A program made the position numbers and the translations under genes. From NCBI GenBank assembly GCA_036936605.1, contig JAUPFV010000003.1, positions 106,959,278 to 107,023,277 of the forward strand: a stretch of 64,000 bases of DNA, given 5' to 3'. Below are positions 12,456 to 25,782 of the stretch, piece by piece (positions within the stretch are counted from its first letter, which is position 1; each line of letters opens with the position of its first letter). Under the pieces are notes generated by a model, which saw only the letters and a program-made list of their open reading frames with translations, was not told where the DNA came from and ran no database searches. This stretch comes from Limnanthes douglasii subsp. nivea. Lineage: Eukaryota; Streptophyta; Magnoliopsida; Brassicales; Limnanthaceae.

Positions 12456-15400
12456 TCAGAGTCCATTTCGCAAGCCAATCAACAACTTGGTTTTGATTCT
12501 GGAGATGTGCTTAATCACCATAAAAGAAGCTAAGGATTGATGACAAATATTCAGAATCGGATTGAGGTACCAAGGGGAGATTCCGGTAGCAAGAAGGCCA
12601 TATTCGATGTCAACTTTAGTCCAATGATTACGCTTACAGATTAGTAAGCCATCGAGAAACGCACGAGACTCAGCTAACAATGGTGAAAGCTTTCTGTAAG
12701 TGTTCCCAAAACACTGAATAACCTCCCCTTGATGATTTCTGAAAATACCAGCCCCACTGGACTCAACATTTCTAAGAACAGAGGCGTCAACATTTAGTTT
12801 AATCATCCCCTCAATCGAAGCCTTCCAAGCAATGTAAGTAGACTTATCTTTAATTACAGGGCAACCCAAAAGCAAGCTAGCATTCTTAGTGTTAGATCAG
12901 TGCTTGCTGGACAAACAAGTAGAGTGTAATGAGATAATGATTCGATTTATGTAATTGATAGAGGTTTCAGTATTATTGATAATCCCATTGAATTTAGCAT
13001 TGTTGCGATTATACCAAATGGTCCAGCAAATTACTACTCAGGATTAAATTAGTAATATGAGTCTTGTTCTTTGTAGAGTCTTGCTAGCTTTTGATGATAT
13101 GAGATATGACCATGTATCTCTCCACTCTTATCTTGAAGATGTTACTGTAATGAGTCCAAATTTCCAAGCTTGAATGCAACTCACAAAGACGTGGTCAATG
13201 TCCTTGCCGTTTCTCCAAAACTGACACTTCAATACAAACGATAAGTGTCTTCTTTAAAGGACAAAGTCTGTAGGAATATATTTCATCATTATTTTCCAGA
13301 GAAAGGAATACTTCCTGGGAATAATGTTGCTCCATATTTTTTTAAACAAGCTTGAGTAGTTAGCTTTATGTCTGATCATACTCCAGGTCATCTTAGTGTT
13401 AAACTTCCTATCATTTGAGAATTTCCAAAGCATGATGTATTATTTGTTCCTGTCAACTTTAAAGTTCTGAATCAGACACAATCTTGCAAAAGATAGGAAT
13501 GTAGCTAATGAAGCAGTATCCCAGGCATCATTTCTCCAGAATGAATTGACTTTAGCTTCAAGATAATTGAACTCAGATTGATTATCAGCAATTGGATGGT
13601 AGTTATACCAATTATCCCTCCAGAAATCCATCTCTCCTTTCCCCAAGATCCATCTAATATTATGCTCAACTTCCTGCCTTATTTTAGTTATCTTCCTCCA
13701 CATGTGAGAACCTGCCCTGTTAAAATTAGTATAGAGTGGATGAATTTTGTTAGAATAAATGCTATGCATAATGTTTGCCCAGATAGTTTTTTTGTTTCTA
13801 AATATAAACCAAAACTTGAAGGAGTAGGTTAGCTGAATATCATAAAGTCTTCTTATATTCACACCTCCCTCCTCAAAAGGCCTGCAAAGAGACTTCCAAC
13901 TAGCCCAATGAGTGGTTTCTTCATTAAGCTTAGATCTCCGGATAAATTTGTTCAGAGTTTTCTCAATTTTATTAATCATACTTTTAGGTAAAGTGTTGTT
14001 CTGCATCCAATAGGAAGGGAAAGTCATTAAAACATTAGAGATCAATACGAGCCTGCCTCCAAAAGACAGGTACTTGCAGACCCAATCAGCCAGCTTATCG
14101 TTAATCTTGTCTATAATCTTGTTGAAATTGTTGGCCTTGTTATTGCTGTTTAAAGAGATTCCTAAATAGTTGTTAGGGAGATTGTCAATCTTATAACCAG
14201 TCTGGGATTCAAGGCAAGAGATTATGCTCTGATGGAGAGAGGAAGACAAGATTAGCTTAGTCTTCTGCTTGTTGATTGTTTGTCCTAATACCAATTGATA
14301 CTTGTCAATGAACCCACTGAGCTTGCTAGCAGACTTCTGTAAACTGTTAGTAAACACAAGAATATCGTCTGCAAAGGCCATACAAGGGATTAAGAGACTT
14401 GATCTGGTGTTATATTTCATCTTGTTATTGGTTTCAAAGAGCTTTAGCAGACCTCTTAAGAGTACTTCTTCCCCGATAATAAAGAGGATAGAAGACAGGG
14501 GATCTCTCTGTCTCAAGCCTCTCTTGGGCTTGAAGAAGCCATAAGAACCTCTATTAATTAATAAGAAAATTCTAATGTCTCTTGTCAACCTGTAAATAAG
14601 ATTAACAAACTCCTTAGAGAAACCAAACTTAGTCAAGCCATTAGTTATAAAAGAAAAAGACATTCCGTCAAACGCTTTTGACATGTCTAATTGAATCATG
14701 TTATTGCCAGCTTTGGGATTTTTGTTAATATCATAAATCATCTCTTTAACCACCATAATATTTTCGTGAATAGATTTTCCCAATACAAAGGCTCCCTAGT
14801 ATTGAGTGATAAGAATAGAGAGCCTGGTGTTAATCAGCTTCGAAAGAATTCTATTTAGCATAGTACAAAAGACCAATAGATCTGTACTCATTCCAAGAGG
14901 TGGGATTGTTAGTCTTGGGAATCAACCATAGCCCAGTAGCGAAGATTCCTCTAGGATTGTACTGACCATGAATGTAAGAAATTAAAGAAATGCAAATATC
15001 TCTCTTAATAATGTTCCAACAGGACTTATAAAAAGGCAGATTGAACCCATCAATTCCGGCAGCGCTGTCAATGTTCATATTAGAAATGGCATTCCAAATC
15101 TCATATTTAGTAGTGGACTTCATCAGAGTAATGTTATCCTCATTGGTCACAAGATGAGGAATTACATAAAAAATATCATCCTTCATAAAAAAAAGCCTCC
15201 TCCTCCTTGCTGCTGTAAGGCTCAGAAGATAGGATGTCTTTGAAGAAATTCTCTGCAGACTTGCCAATGCTTTCTTCATCAGTCAGCCAGGTATCTCCCT
15301 CCTTAATAGTTTTAATCTTCCTCATTTTCTCTTCTTATTCACAAAGGAATAATAAAGCTTAGTGTTACGCTCTCCATCTTTCAGCCAATCATTATAGCAC

Positions 15401-16140
15401 TTTTGCTTCCAGTAATCAGCTTCAATCCTCAAAGCTTTGATATACAGGCTGTTGGCTTTATCCAGGTCAGTTTTGACATTAACATTGTAGTTACTCATCT
15501 ACAACTCCTCCATTCTCTTAACATTATCCTCCACCTCTTTCAGCTTATTGAAAATGTTCCCAAAACAGTTGGTATTCCATTGTTTCAAACAGTTCTGAGA
15601 CATAACGCAGTCATTATCCTCCATAGCATGCATCTTCTAGCATACAGTCTCTAACGCAGTCATTAAAGTACTCTATTCTATTAAGGCAAATATAAGTACA
15701 ACTTATCTCATCATCTATGCTGGATATGATGTTAAAGTCACCCACGGTCATCCAAGCTTTATCAGTAACAATAATAGTTTTGAGAAAACTCCATAGATCC
15801 TTTCTCTGAGTCCTATTGCACTTAATATAAATGATAGAAAAATTAAACATAATATCAGAATCAATATTATGAACTTCAAGATGTAAACACTAGTCATGAT
15901 TGATAAGTAAATCAATCTTAATCTCCTCCATAAAAAAACACTAGATCTTGTTTAAATGATTAGCGATGTAATTACTAAACCCAAGCTTTAACGTAATTTT
16001 TTTAATATTTTCAACATTCACCATAGGCTCCTTAATAATAAGAACTTTAATGTTGTTTTTGTTAATCATGTCCTTGAGTCTCTAAATTGTAGGGTTGTTA
16101 TTGATACCTCTCAGATTCAAGCTTATCAGATTTATCATTA
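12456..16140 (-). pseudogene. LINE ORF2 (minus), broken; longest RT piece 447 aa
   Basis: The endonuclease lies at about 16,140-15,300, with MVGDFNIISSIDDE-type residues (GDFN intact) near 15,740. At 15,279-14,851 comes the pre-RT region, with SAAGIDGFNLPFYKSCW. The 447-aa ORF at 14,783-13,440 holds the RT palm (LDMSKAFDG near 14,690 and MAFADDILVF near 14,370) and the downstream thumb (WASWKSLCRPFEEGGVNIR). RNase H is at 12,875-12,456 (IKLNVDAS...GAGIFRNHQGEV...AESRAFLDGL). Four or more frame breaks remain, so the gene is dead, although it is better preserved than the plus-strand LINE. Confidence 0.82.
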
Positions 16141-16141
16141 T

Positions 16142-16640
16142 CAGAGTAAGATTTTTTATTCTTGTTTGTCTCTGCATAACTCAAAGACTTGATGATCTTT
16201 CTATTTGGTTTCTTGACTTTTCTAGTCACTTTCTATTTTTTAACTAAGATTTCTTTGAATTGAGGGGATGATAGGTTCAAAATTTGATCACCAGGAGTAC
16301 TACAACATGTAGTTCGTACATGAGAAATGTTGTCTTCGTTAGGGATGTCAAATTCAGGAGACTCATTCTGGGCGAATCCTCGGTCTAAAGTTTTGATTGC
16401 TTCGATAACCTCCCTTTCTTCAATTTGAAGCAAATTTTCTTCATTGTTATTGCTATCAAGATCCTTCTGAATATCTTGTGTAACAATCGATCTGATCTTT
16501 GGAACATAAATTTGCATTTTGTTCTTCTTAGAGCTTTGGTCTTTCCTCTCTGTACAATCTTCCTCTGTTTGATTCTGATTTGTTACAGATTTCCTCTTTT
16601 TTCAGTTAGTTTATTTGTGACATTTATAATTACATAAATT
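16142..16640 (-). pseudogene. LINE ORF1 C-terminal fragment
   Basis: An open stretch at 16,517-16,233 (begins MQIYVPKIRS, ends LSSPQFKEILVKK) precedes the endonuclease in the minus-strand LINE. It is Glu/Asn-rich, with a basic tail after a stop. Position and composition fit the end of ORF1. The DUF4283-like part and zinc knuckle are absent because the element is truncated here. Confidence 0.5.
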
Positions 16641-17059
16641 GCAGTAGAGATGCAGTTTTTTATATAAAATAAAGATCCAAACAATCATTGTTGTCACCGA
16701 AACCTATCAAAATCTTGTTATGTAGTTTTTGAGTGACATCTATTTCGATTAAGGCAGAACAACAATTTTTGTGAGCTCGGTTCTTATCCGGAATTACCAG
16801 TTTGTAAGTAACCACAAGAAAAGAAACATATCATTTATAATTTTAGAGTTGAAAAGGAATTATACTTCATAAATATATTTATATGAATTTTTTTAATTAT
16901 CGAAAACTATTTTCCTCGAAAACAATAACTAAAAAAATGTATTCAAATATGACCGTATATATAAATGGTTTTCATAGCGGCTCAGCAAAATAAAACAAAT
17001 ATGAATATTTATCCCGAATAGCGATCGATAATCTCATATAATACAGAGGGGCCAGGGCA
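16641..17059. other. Intergenic region upstream of MRE11
   Basis: AT-rich sequence between the truncated LINE and the first MRE11 untranslated exon. It presumably contains the MRE11 promoter. No clear TATA box or repeat was singled out. Confidence 0.4.
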
Positions 17060-17224
17060 GTACTAGGCTCGTGCTATTACTTGGTAATATTATACCTTAC
17101 AGTTCCCTTCTCCATACCTTCGAAAAACCCCGCCACATTCGACGAGTCTTCACAGTCGCTAGCATCGGTCAACTCTTGTTCCAGCGCAGAAAGTTCAGTC
17201 CTCCCTCTGCGCTGCAAAAACTAG

Positions 17225-17619
17225 GTAACCCTTTCACCTCTTTAGTGATACATGTTGTCTATTTGGTCGCTAAGAAAACGAAAACGAAGAGAAAAACGGT
17301 TGGGATGATACCATAGGGTTAAAGAAATGAGCGGATGTTTGCCTTCAGTAATTGAAACTAGTCATAATAATCGGTCTAACTGATTTTCGTTTCTGGGTGA
17401 CTGATTCCTAAATTTGGTTCTAAGCTTCATTTCTTATTCCGTTCATACAAATTTGAAAGTTCTGTATGCATGCTTTACTTGTAGGGTTTTGTTAGGCTGC
17501 TATATATGTAGGTATCAACAGATTCCAAATAAATGCTGTAACTAGAGAAGTGAAAAGTACTTCCTTAAGTTCTTTTAACTAATTAGCTATACATCGTGTC
17601 ATAATTTTGTTGTTTTCAG
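17225..17619 (+). other. MRE11: Predicted intron in the MRE11 5' UTR
   Basis: A good donor (ACTAG|GTAACC) lies at 17,225 and an acceptor (TTTTCAG|GT) ends at 17,619, 22 bp before the start codon. The sequence upstream from about 17,060 is GC-richer, as expected of a leader exon. The transcript start is not visible. Confidence 0.5.
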
Positions 17620-17641
17620 GTTTGAGTACGAGTTTGTGAGC

Positions 17642-20600
17642 ATGGAAGACTTATCCAGGTATCCATTCTTAGCAACTATCTGTTATAATTGTATGCTCCT
17701 TCTGTGGAATGGATAAGTTTGATCTAGATCATAGTTAGTTATGTATCCAACTGAGTTGGTATTTAGGCTCTAGCCTGTAGTGTAGAATTATATTAAGAAA
17801 TTCAACTTTAGAAAGTCCCCTTGAAAAAAATGTGTTTTGCTGTTACATTAAGAACGCCTAGTGGTAGAATGCTTTTATTGAGTTTAGGGAACATTAAAGT
17901 TGTTTCAGAATATGTCATAGCTCTCTACCTGATCCTATTGGTTATGACTATTGGATAAAAACTGCAGGGAGGATTTTAGCAATACACTTAGGGTGCTTGT
18001 TGCAACTGATTGTCACTTAGGCTACATGGAGAAGGATGAAGTACGAAGACATGATTCATTTCAGGCATTTGAAGAGATATGTTCAATAGCAGAACAAAAG
18101 CAGGTCCTTTCCAAACTTTTCCTTGGTTGCTATGATTTCGTAACTCTTGTAGACTGTTATTAATACATCTTTGTAATGCTGATATTTTGTTTTTATTTGG
18201 TAATTAAAAGCGTTTTAACTCTATATTTCAAGATTGCACTGTTCTGAAATTACATAAATGTCTATTGTCGTAGAGCTTGACAGATACGTTGTTATTGAGT
18301 ATCATTTGCTTCTATTCCATTAGCTTCCCAATATAATTTTATTTTCAAGAGAACCTATGATTTTAATCTTTCTTTGGGTGGGTTTCGAAGTCTTCATCTG
18401 ACAACTATAATCATTATTCAAGTATTACATATTTTGGTTAATCCTGCCGCCAGTGGGATCTTCCATTTGAACTTTATCATCACTAAATTGGCAAGCCTAA
18501 AGATTGGACTCTTCTACTTTTGGTTTGTACTTACTCGTGTCTAGTAGCAGGTGGATTTTTTACTTCTTGGTGGTGATCTTTTCCATGAGAACAAACCCTC
18601 AAGGTCTACTTTAGTTAAGGCAATGGAGATTCTGCGTCGTCATTGCCTCAACGATAAACCAGTGCAGTTCCAAGTCGTCAGTGACCAGACTGTAAATTTT
18701 CAAAACATGTATAGGCTCCTGTACCTTTTAGCTAGTTCACTCTTTATTATTCTTTTTCTTTTCTTTAAGACATCCTTAGTTTACTATATTTATAATACAT
18801 TTCCGGTATATAGTATATTAGTGAAAATCTATGTATTTGAATTTTACAAATGCAAACTAAGATGTAGAACATATCTGCTTCATGTAAAATTTTATACAGT
18901 ACAAAAAATTATAAAGTTTTTGTAGCAAATGTGTGACAACAGTTTGTCTTAACAGATTTGGGCATGTAAATTATGAGGATCCTCACTTTAATGTCGGCTT
19001 GCCAGTCTTCACTATACATGGAAACCATGATGATCCCGCTGGAGTGGTACTTAACTCACTCGTTATGCGATTGCCCATATTCCCTTTTTTATGATCCTGT
19101 GATATATGCTTTAATATTTGCTTTTCTGCCTTAACTTTTCTTGAATTGCTGTTGTATAGCAAACTAAAAGTCCAGACCAGAGGCACTACATTTTAAAAAC
19201 AAAGTAGTTTAGTTTCCTCTTATATTATAATTTTTCAGATGCAAGACACGAATTGATGTGCATCATTATTCATACAACTTATAGATTCAATTATTTATTT
19301 TGTTTCTTAATGTGTTAAATTGGGAGCAGGACAATCTTTCAGCTGTTGATATTCTTTCAACATGCAACCTTGTTAATTACTTTGGAAAGATGGTTCTCGG
19401 TGGTTCTGGTGTTGGTCAGATTACTTTAAACCCCATACTAATAAGGAAGGTTGGCTGACAGACTAACTAACTACTCATATTGAAAAATTATTGTCTCTGC
19501 CACCCTAATTTGTAATTCATGAAAATTTCAGGGTTTGACATCTATAGCCCTTTATGGGTTGGGGAATATTAGAGATGAACGTCTCAACAGAATGTTTCAG
19601 GTAGTTTGTTTATCATAATAGACTTTAAATTTGTTGAATTTCTTCAGTAAATAAAGAGGTTAATTCATTCTCGTCCTCTATTTATCAGACACCTCATGCT
19701 GTACAATGGATGCGACCTGAAGCTCAAGGAGGGTGTGATGTGTCAGACTGGTTCAACATTTTGGTACTTCACCAGAACAGGTTGGATCTTGTACAATTGA
19801 ACGATAAGATATCTTTTAGAATTTAAGGTTTCTTGTTGCGGTTTTCATATAATTGGAAGATTCCTACAGGTTTAGTGTTGTGGGTGTTACATCATTTAAC
19901 ATTTACTCTGCGAGACATAAGATTTTATCTCTGATTCTGCGGCAGGGTAAAGACAAACCCAAAAAATGCGATCAGCGAGCATTTTCTACCCCGGTTTTTG
20001 GATTTTATAGTATGGGGCCATGAACATGAGTGTCTTATTGACCCACAGGTACTAAAACTGTACGATATTCACATGTGCATCATGTACATCCTGGCTCATT
20101 TTTCTAAGAGTCGTGCACAAGGACATGGACATATACATGCCAGGATCATTCTTATTTGTACTCATTTGAAGAATTTTGATTTGAAGGAGGTACATGGGAT
20201 GGGATTTCACGTTACACAACCAGGATCTTCTGTTGCAACATCACTGATTGATGGAGAGTCAAAGCCAAAACATGTGCTTCTTTTAGAAATTAAGGTTCTT
20301 TTTAGGAAAATCTTTATCAGAGTCATTCAAAAGAAGCCTTACCGTTTGTTTGCTCACTTTTGTAAAGATATTTCACATGTATATTGTCATTGCATTACAG
20401 GGAAATCAATATCGTCCAACAAAGATACCTTTGACGTCTGTGCGGCCATTCGAGTATACTGAGGTAAGCTACTGGCTTTGATTTGTTTGTCATTATAGGA
20501 ACATTCCATGATATTTTTAATCTTACTATTGTAGGTTGTCTTAAAAGATGAACCTGACATTGATCCCAATGATCAAAATTCAATCCTTGAATGTCTAGAT

Positions 20601-23600
20601 AAAGTGGTAGGTGTCGTTTTCTCACATGTACACAAAGGTTTGCCATTCTGTATAACGGTTAACTATGTCTATGATATTTCGTTATTAATAACTCCGAATT
20701 CTCTAGGTCAGAAGTTTAATAGAAAAATGTAGCAAAAAGGCTGTTAGCAGAATGGAGTTGAAGCTCCCGTTAGTACGAATTAAGGTACTTTATATTCTTT
20801 TCTAATTAAGTTAATGTTTTCTTCCTTCTTCTTTTAAAGACTGTTCGTAGGTGATGCTCATAAACAGAGGACATTATAATTTTTTGTTTGCGTAACAGGT
20901 AGATTACTCTGGTTTTATGACGATAAATCCTCAAAAATTCGGGCAGAAGTATGTGGGAAAGGTAATTTCATATAGTCGCATCTCCTAAAACAGCAAGTTT
21001 AAGGTTGTTATGGCCATGATAATCTGTACGAATTTGCGGCTTTAAGGATTCATGATAATTCTTATAAGCTATTTATAGGTAGCAAATCCTCAGGATATTC
21101 TTATATTCTCAAAGGCTTCTAGAAAGGTTAAGGGTGAAGGTAAGCCATTTGACCTATTTGTAATGTTTTTAATTTCAACTTCATGTCTGAATTTTAAAGG
21201 ATTAACTCGAATGTTAGTAAGACATTGGTAGTGGACTATGATGCATTTATGTCAACGTACCTTGAAACTTGATTACCAAGAATGAATCTAGCTATTATTT
21301 GTACCGCATGGTGATAGTGTCCTTTATAGAACAGTGCAAACCCATTAGTGGATAATCTGTGTCATTGACTTGTGAGGTTGATCTTGGTATCCTCCTCAAT
21401 TAGTTTTTATATAGAAGATCTAAGTATCGGTGAGTTCTTCCATTTATGTCACATTAGACGTAGAGAACATTTTCCAAATTTATGTTTCACTAATAACATA
21501 ATTATTTGGTATACCATTATTAGCTGGTATACTTAGACAGAGAACGTTGTTCGCTTCAGAATAAATGAGCAGAATAAAAAGCTATGTTAAATTCAGTAGT
21601 GGATTAGATTAACTGTCTCATATTATCACAACTAGACTAGACAAAGCTATTCCCTCTAACATATTAGTAGATATTGCTTCAACTTTGGATTTACAGAAGT
21701 TCTTTCAGTTTCTTTCCCCTCTAGGTTTCTAGAGATTCAATGGTTAGAGTAGTGAAGTATTAAAATGATTACATTTTCTTATCATCGTGGTGCTCAGTTG
21801 GTAATTTTCCTCTGTTATAACACAGCTCACATTGATGATTCTGAACGGCTTCGTCCAGAAGAATTAAATCAACAAAACATTGAGGCTTTAGTAGCTGAAA
21901 GTAACCTGGTATTCAATCATCCTTATATTATAATTTGTGCTATTGTTCATCTTTCCTGTGTTTATTAAATAAATTCACTGCTATTGTGAGCTTGCTATTG
22001 TAGCCAGAGCAGAGATTTATTAGTCATTAACTAAGGCGGCACCTGTTAGATTGATGATGTGTGTAACTTGTATGCTATTTTGATTTTAGCCTATCATCTT
22101 TGTGTTTCCAACAGAAAATGGAGATCCTCCCAGTCAATGATTTGGATGTTGCGCTACACAATTTTGTTAACAAGGACGACAAACTAGCTTTTTATTCATG
22201 TGTACAATACAATATTCAAGAAACTCGCGTAAGTGCTAGTAATGCTATCTATAACCTTTTGACAGTGCTTCCTTTTTTTTGTTTCCTTCTGATACCTCTT
22301 CTTCAGTACTGGTATCATACTTTTTTACTTGTGCAGAACAAAGTTAGTAAGGATTCAGATCCGCTAAAATTTGAGGAGGAAGATTTGATTGTTAAAGTTG
22401 GAGAGTGCTTGGAGGCAAGTAGCTTAAGTTCAACATGTCTTTATTGTTTACGTTTTATATGTTCTATATCGTTAAGTAGCAGTTGTGGCAATTAATTATT
22501 ACAAAAAACTGAAGGCAAAATGGAAAATGTGAAACAGAACAGCATAAAAGATACAATAAATCTCAGTCTCTTGGTCATTTATTATTGCTAAAGTTGTTAT
22601 AAATATTAGTCTGAGTAATTTAAGTCTCCGAAGTCACTGCTCGCAATAACATAAATAAATATTTTATTTTTAACCAATGGGTAATAATATATTAAGAAAT
22701 ACGATGTACTGATAACCATTTTTCTGCAGCAACGAGTCAAGGATAGGTCTCTTAACTCAAAGGATATTCCATCTTTTCTTTCTGCTGGACAGTCTTCGGA
22801 GGTAATTTATCTTTTATTTTTGAGTTTGTTGTGGATGGCAGAGAGTTGCACTTCTTTTGTATTTTGAGAGTGGCATCCTACACTGCTGTTTTATATAGTT
22901 AGATTTTATTTTTATATAGGTTAGTTTGAGCAAAAGCAGTGCAGGAATTAGGAATGCTGTTTCCTTCAGTGATGACGAAGACACAACTCAAATACCCGGC
23001 TTAGTTTCTACTACTAAAAGTCGAAAGGGGTCGTCAACAGCGTCTCGTCCTGAGGCTTCAGATGTTGGGAAAAGAAAACCCTCTACAAGAGGAAGGGGTC
23101 GTGGTCGAGGTAGGGGATCTAGTACCTTAAAGCAGACAACCCTTGATGCATCTCTAGTTTTTCGCCAATCACAAAGGTAAAAATTGACGACTTCAGCTAT
23201 TTGTATCTTGTAACAAAGTTAACTGTCTCTCTTTAATATACGCACTCGCATGATAATTTTTGAATGACTTAATACACAATTTATGTGGATAGATTCATAT
23301 TACTTGCTTGGTTTTTGGCTTCACAGGTCGGCATCAGTTGCAGCAACAGCTGCTGTTCGAAGTACTATTGGTGAAGAGAATGATGTAGACTCTGCTTCAA
23401 GTGAAGAAGCAGAGAAATATGAAATTAATGTTGATGATAGTTCGGTATGGCTTATCTTTTTAGTCATTCAATTTTCGGCATATTGGTGATACACATACTG
23501 CTAGTCCCAAGAACACATTTACCCTTATGCTGTTCCTATTTCATTAATACTAAGCTCAAGTCAAATCTAACTTTTCATCTCTCTCATCAGTCCTACAAAC

Positions 23601-24006
23601 ACAATCTTTGTTTTTGAGTTTTGTTGGACGAATCATGTCTTACATTATAAATTTTAATCTCTGAAGGAAGAGGATGAACACCTCCAAAGCAGAGGAAAGA
23701 AAAGACCTGGGCCAAGGGGTAGAGGTAGGGGAGCTGCAGCTTCTAAGCGTGGAAAAAAATCAGGGAGCCCTTCACTTAATAGAATGCCGAATACTAAATA
23801 TGACGACGACGATGAAGATGATGAAGATATATCTAAGAAAGCCAATAGCTCCCGGTCTCAGGTTTGTTAAGCCAGACCTTTAATTTCATCGAAACTATTG
23901 CCTCGTGTTTGCCTACAACTGTTTTAGTTTTTGTTGTGATAGCTGGACCTTACCACATATTTCATATTTGTAGTTAACCAAGAGATATGGTTCTTTAAGA
24001 AATTAA
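17642..24006 (+). CDS. MRE11: MRE11 double-strand-break repair nuclease
   Basis: Predicted coding exons: 17642-17658, 17968-18103, 18551-18708, 18956-19046, 19330-19449, 19532-19600, 19689-19780, 19946-20048, 20187-20294, 20401-20463, 20535-20606, 20707-20784, 20899-20961, 21079-21139, 21826-21908, 22115-22228, 22337-22414, 22730-22801, 22920-23176, 23327-23444, 23667-23861 and 23974-24006. They join without a stop into 726 codons, close to the Arabidopsis protein. MRE11 is the Mn-dependent exo/endonuclease of the nuclear MRE11-RAD50-NBS1 complex, which processes DNA breaks, telomeres and meiotic breaks. Phosphoesterase motifs are present: D20-x-H22, GGD60[10 protein letters not shown]127H128DDPAG, H225 and GH253EH255. 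The capping/DNA-binding region follows, then a disordered acidic tail with an RGR tract at about 583-592 and a C-terminal KRYGSLRN. Exons 1-2 give MEDLSREDF rather than starting inside exon 2. One intron uses a GC donor. The gene looks functional and is convergent with the ABC gene. Confidence 0.95.
22415..22729 (+). other. MRE11: MRE11 intron with a GC-AG splice pair
   Basis: Exon 17 ends ...TGCTTGGAG and the intron begins GCAAGT, the consensus of the minor GC donor class. It ends TTTCTGCAG before CAACGAGTC. No GT at this position keeps the frame, whereas the GC donor joins Cys-Leu-Glu to Gln-Arg-Val in phase 0, as in other plant MRE11 proteins. Confidence 0.8.
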
Positions 24007-24708
24007 GGTCCATTTTGGGTCCCTGATTGTTAGACGAGCCTAAGCAGCTGAAGATCTCTTGTGGTCATCACCCATTCTCAAGCAGAAAGGCAGAGACATT
24101 CGAATATACGCTGGATATATGAGATATGTAAAGTTTTCAAATAGCTAAGATTTGGAATTGATTTACTTGTCTTCCTAGTTGCGGTGAGTTACAGTTGTAA
24201 AATGCACATAACTATTACCATGTCCTTTTTAGGCAAGCTGTTTTTTTTAGCTAACCTCTGATGTATCATGTAAGTCCTAATTCGTGATTGTCATATGCCC
24301 ATTTGTATTTTGGTTTCCATCTTTTATTCTATCAAGTCAAGGTTTGTAGAGTCTTTAACAGTGGTTTGATTTTGTAGTAAAGGTCACTGTGCAGCTGCAG
24401 CCTGATTTTTATAGAGTTCTAGGGGTTTTTTAATTTTATTTTACAAATTTACTTTTTAGCTGATGTTTTAATAATAATGTCTAGAAGACAATGCTAGCAG
24501 ACTTTTATCAACTTTTAGCCAAAAGCAAAAGACATTAATTTTGATAAAATCTATACATTATATACTCTTTAATTGCTATTGCATCTGTTTGAAGTTTAAC
24601 ACGAGCAGAAAAAACTTCAATCATTACCTGGAAGTAGTTAAGAATTACAAACTTTAGATGAGAAAATATATATTAATTATACAAGTTTGTTCAAGATAAG
24701 GGGGTGAT
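24007..24708. other. Convergent 3' UTRs / intergenic
   Basis: This stretch separates the stop codons of MRE11 (+) and the ABC gene (-). It must hold both 3' UTRs. No ORF, repeat or transposon was recognised. Confidence 0.5.
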
Positions 24709-25782
24709 TTACGAGCTCAGTTGAAGAAATCTAAGTGCCATGGGATGCTTAGCTTGAGACAGTGAATCAGGCTTCATAACCTCAACAATCTGTCCATCAA
24801 CCAAAAGACACACAAGGTCAGCTATCCTCTGTATTTGCTTGATGCTATGAGATACCATAACAGTTGTCATTCCGCGTTGCGTCTTCAACTTCACAATCAC
24901 ATCCTCTATGTTCTGTGTGGATATAGGGTCCAACGCGCTAGTAGGCTCATCCAACAGCAGAACCTTAAAAAAAAAAAAAAATCACATTATAAACTCTAAA
25001 GAGTCTCAACACCCAAAAGCTGACATTTTAAGTTGACAGAGAGTAAACGTGATACGAACCTCAGGGTTATTAGCTAAGGTCCTAGCAAGTGCGACTCGTT
25101 GAGCTTGACCAACAGATAAATCAGCACCAGTCTTGCTTGAAAAACTAGAATCCAGGTCTGCCAGGTTCAGCAACTTGTTAACCTCTTCATCTGTTAGTTT
25201 CATTCCTCCTAAACGTGGTCCGTACCTTATATTATCCGCAACGGTGCCTGGAGAAAAAACAGACATATATATAACTTAGTAATGCACTAGACACGAACGT
25301 CTCTAAAGTAAGACTATGTTTGGTTTGCGAAAACATTTTTTAGTTTCCATCTTCAATGGAATATAAAGTGGAAATTGAATACAATAGAGAATCAACTAAA
25401 CATAAAGATACCCAAGACATAGATAGTGTAGTTAACCTTGAAAGAGAGCAGGAAGCTGGAAAAGCATGCCAACTCTTCGACGGAGAAGAAGAACATCAAG
25501 ACCAATAATATCAACGCCGTCTAAGAAAACAGAACCGGATGGTGGTTCCCACAACCGATTAAAAGCCCTTAACAGAGTTGACTTACCACTTCCACTCGGA
25601 CCTATAATCCCTACGATCATGCCCTTTGGTATATCAACTGTCACTCCTTTCAGTATCAGAGTTCCCGTGTCGGAAACACGATTCAGATCCTTAACGCTTA
25701 TTTTGGAAACTGAATCTGATTCAACATCCACCACCAGTAAATGCTCACGCAATTCATCTGGGAAATCGTGAGGAGAAGACAT
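24709..25782 (-). CDS. ABCI17: ABC transporter ATPase subunit, ABCI17/STAR1 type
   Basis: Three exons on the minus strand (25782-25437, 25247-25060, 24963-24709), all GT-AG, join into a 262-aa protein with no membrane segment. One nucleotide-binding domain is complete: Walker A GPSGSGKST at 61-69, Q-loop Gln109 in MLFQLPALFQ, signature LSVGQ at 159-163, Walker B LLLDEP around 180-185 and switch His217 in VSHS. Sequence and length fit the plant ABCI17 group (rice STAR1, Arabidopsis AtSTAR1). That group is known to pair with the membrane protein STAR2/ALS3 in a transporter linked to aluminium tolerance and UDP-glucose. The assignment rests on similarity; the partner is not in this window. The gene appears intact. 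Confidence 0.92.

Larger units (their letters stand above)
12120..16640 (-). mobile_element. L1-type LINE, 5'-truncated, minus strand
   Basis: Read on the minus strand it contains the C-terminal part of ORF1, an endonuclease, a long reverse-transcriptase ORF, a zinc-binding region and RNase H. Most of ORF1 is missing at the 16.64-kb end, the typical result of incomplete target-primed reverse transcription. It is tail to tail with the LINE at 5.76-11.85 kb and of a similar family. The 3' end near 12.12 kb is approximate. Confidence 0.8.

Noticed and set aside
17951..18163. Start of MRE11 inside its second exon
   Set aside because: The frame upstream is intron. A short first exon (17,642-17,658) with a proper donor gives MEDLSREDF, matching plant MRE11 N-termini.
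18551..18925. A 124-codon open frame taken alone as a gene
   Set aside because: Only 18,551-18,708 is an MRE11 exon. The rest reads into an AT-rich intron past a good donor site.
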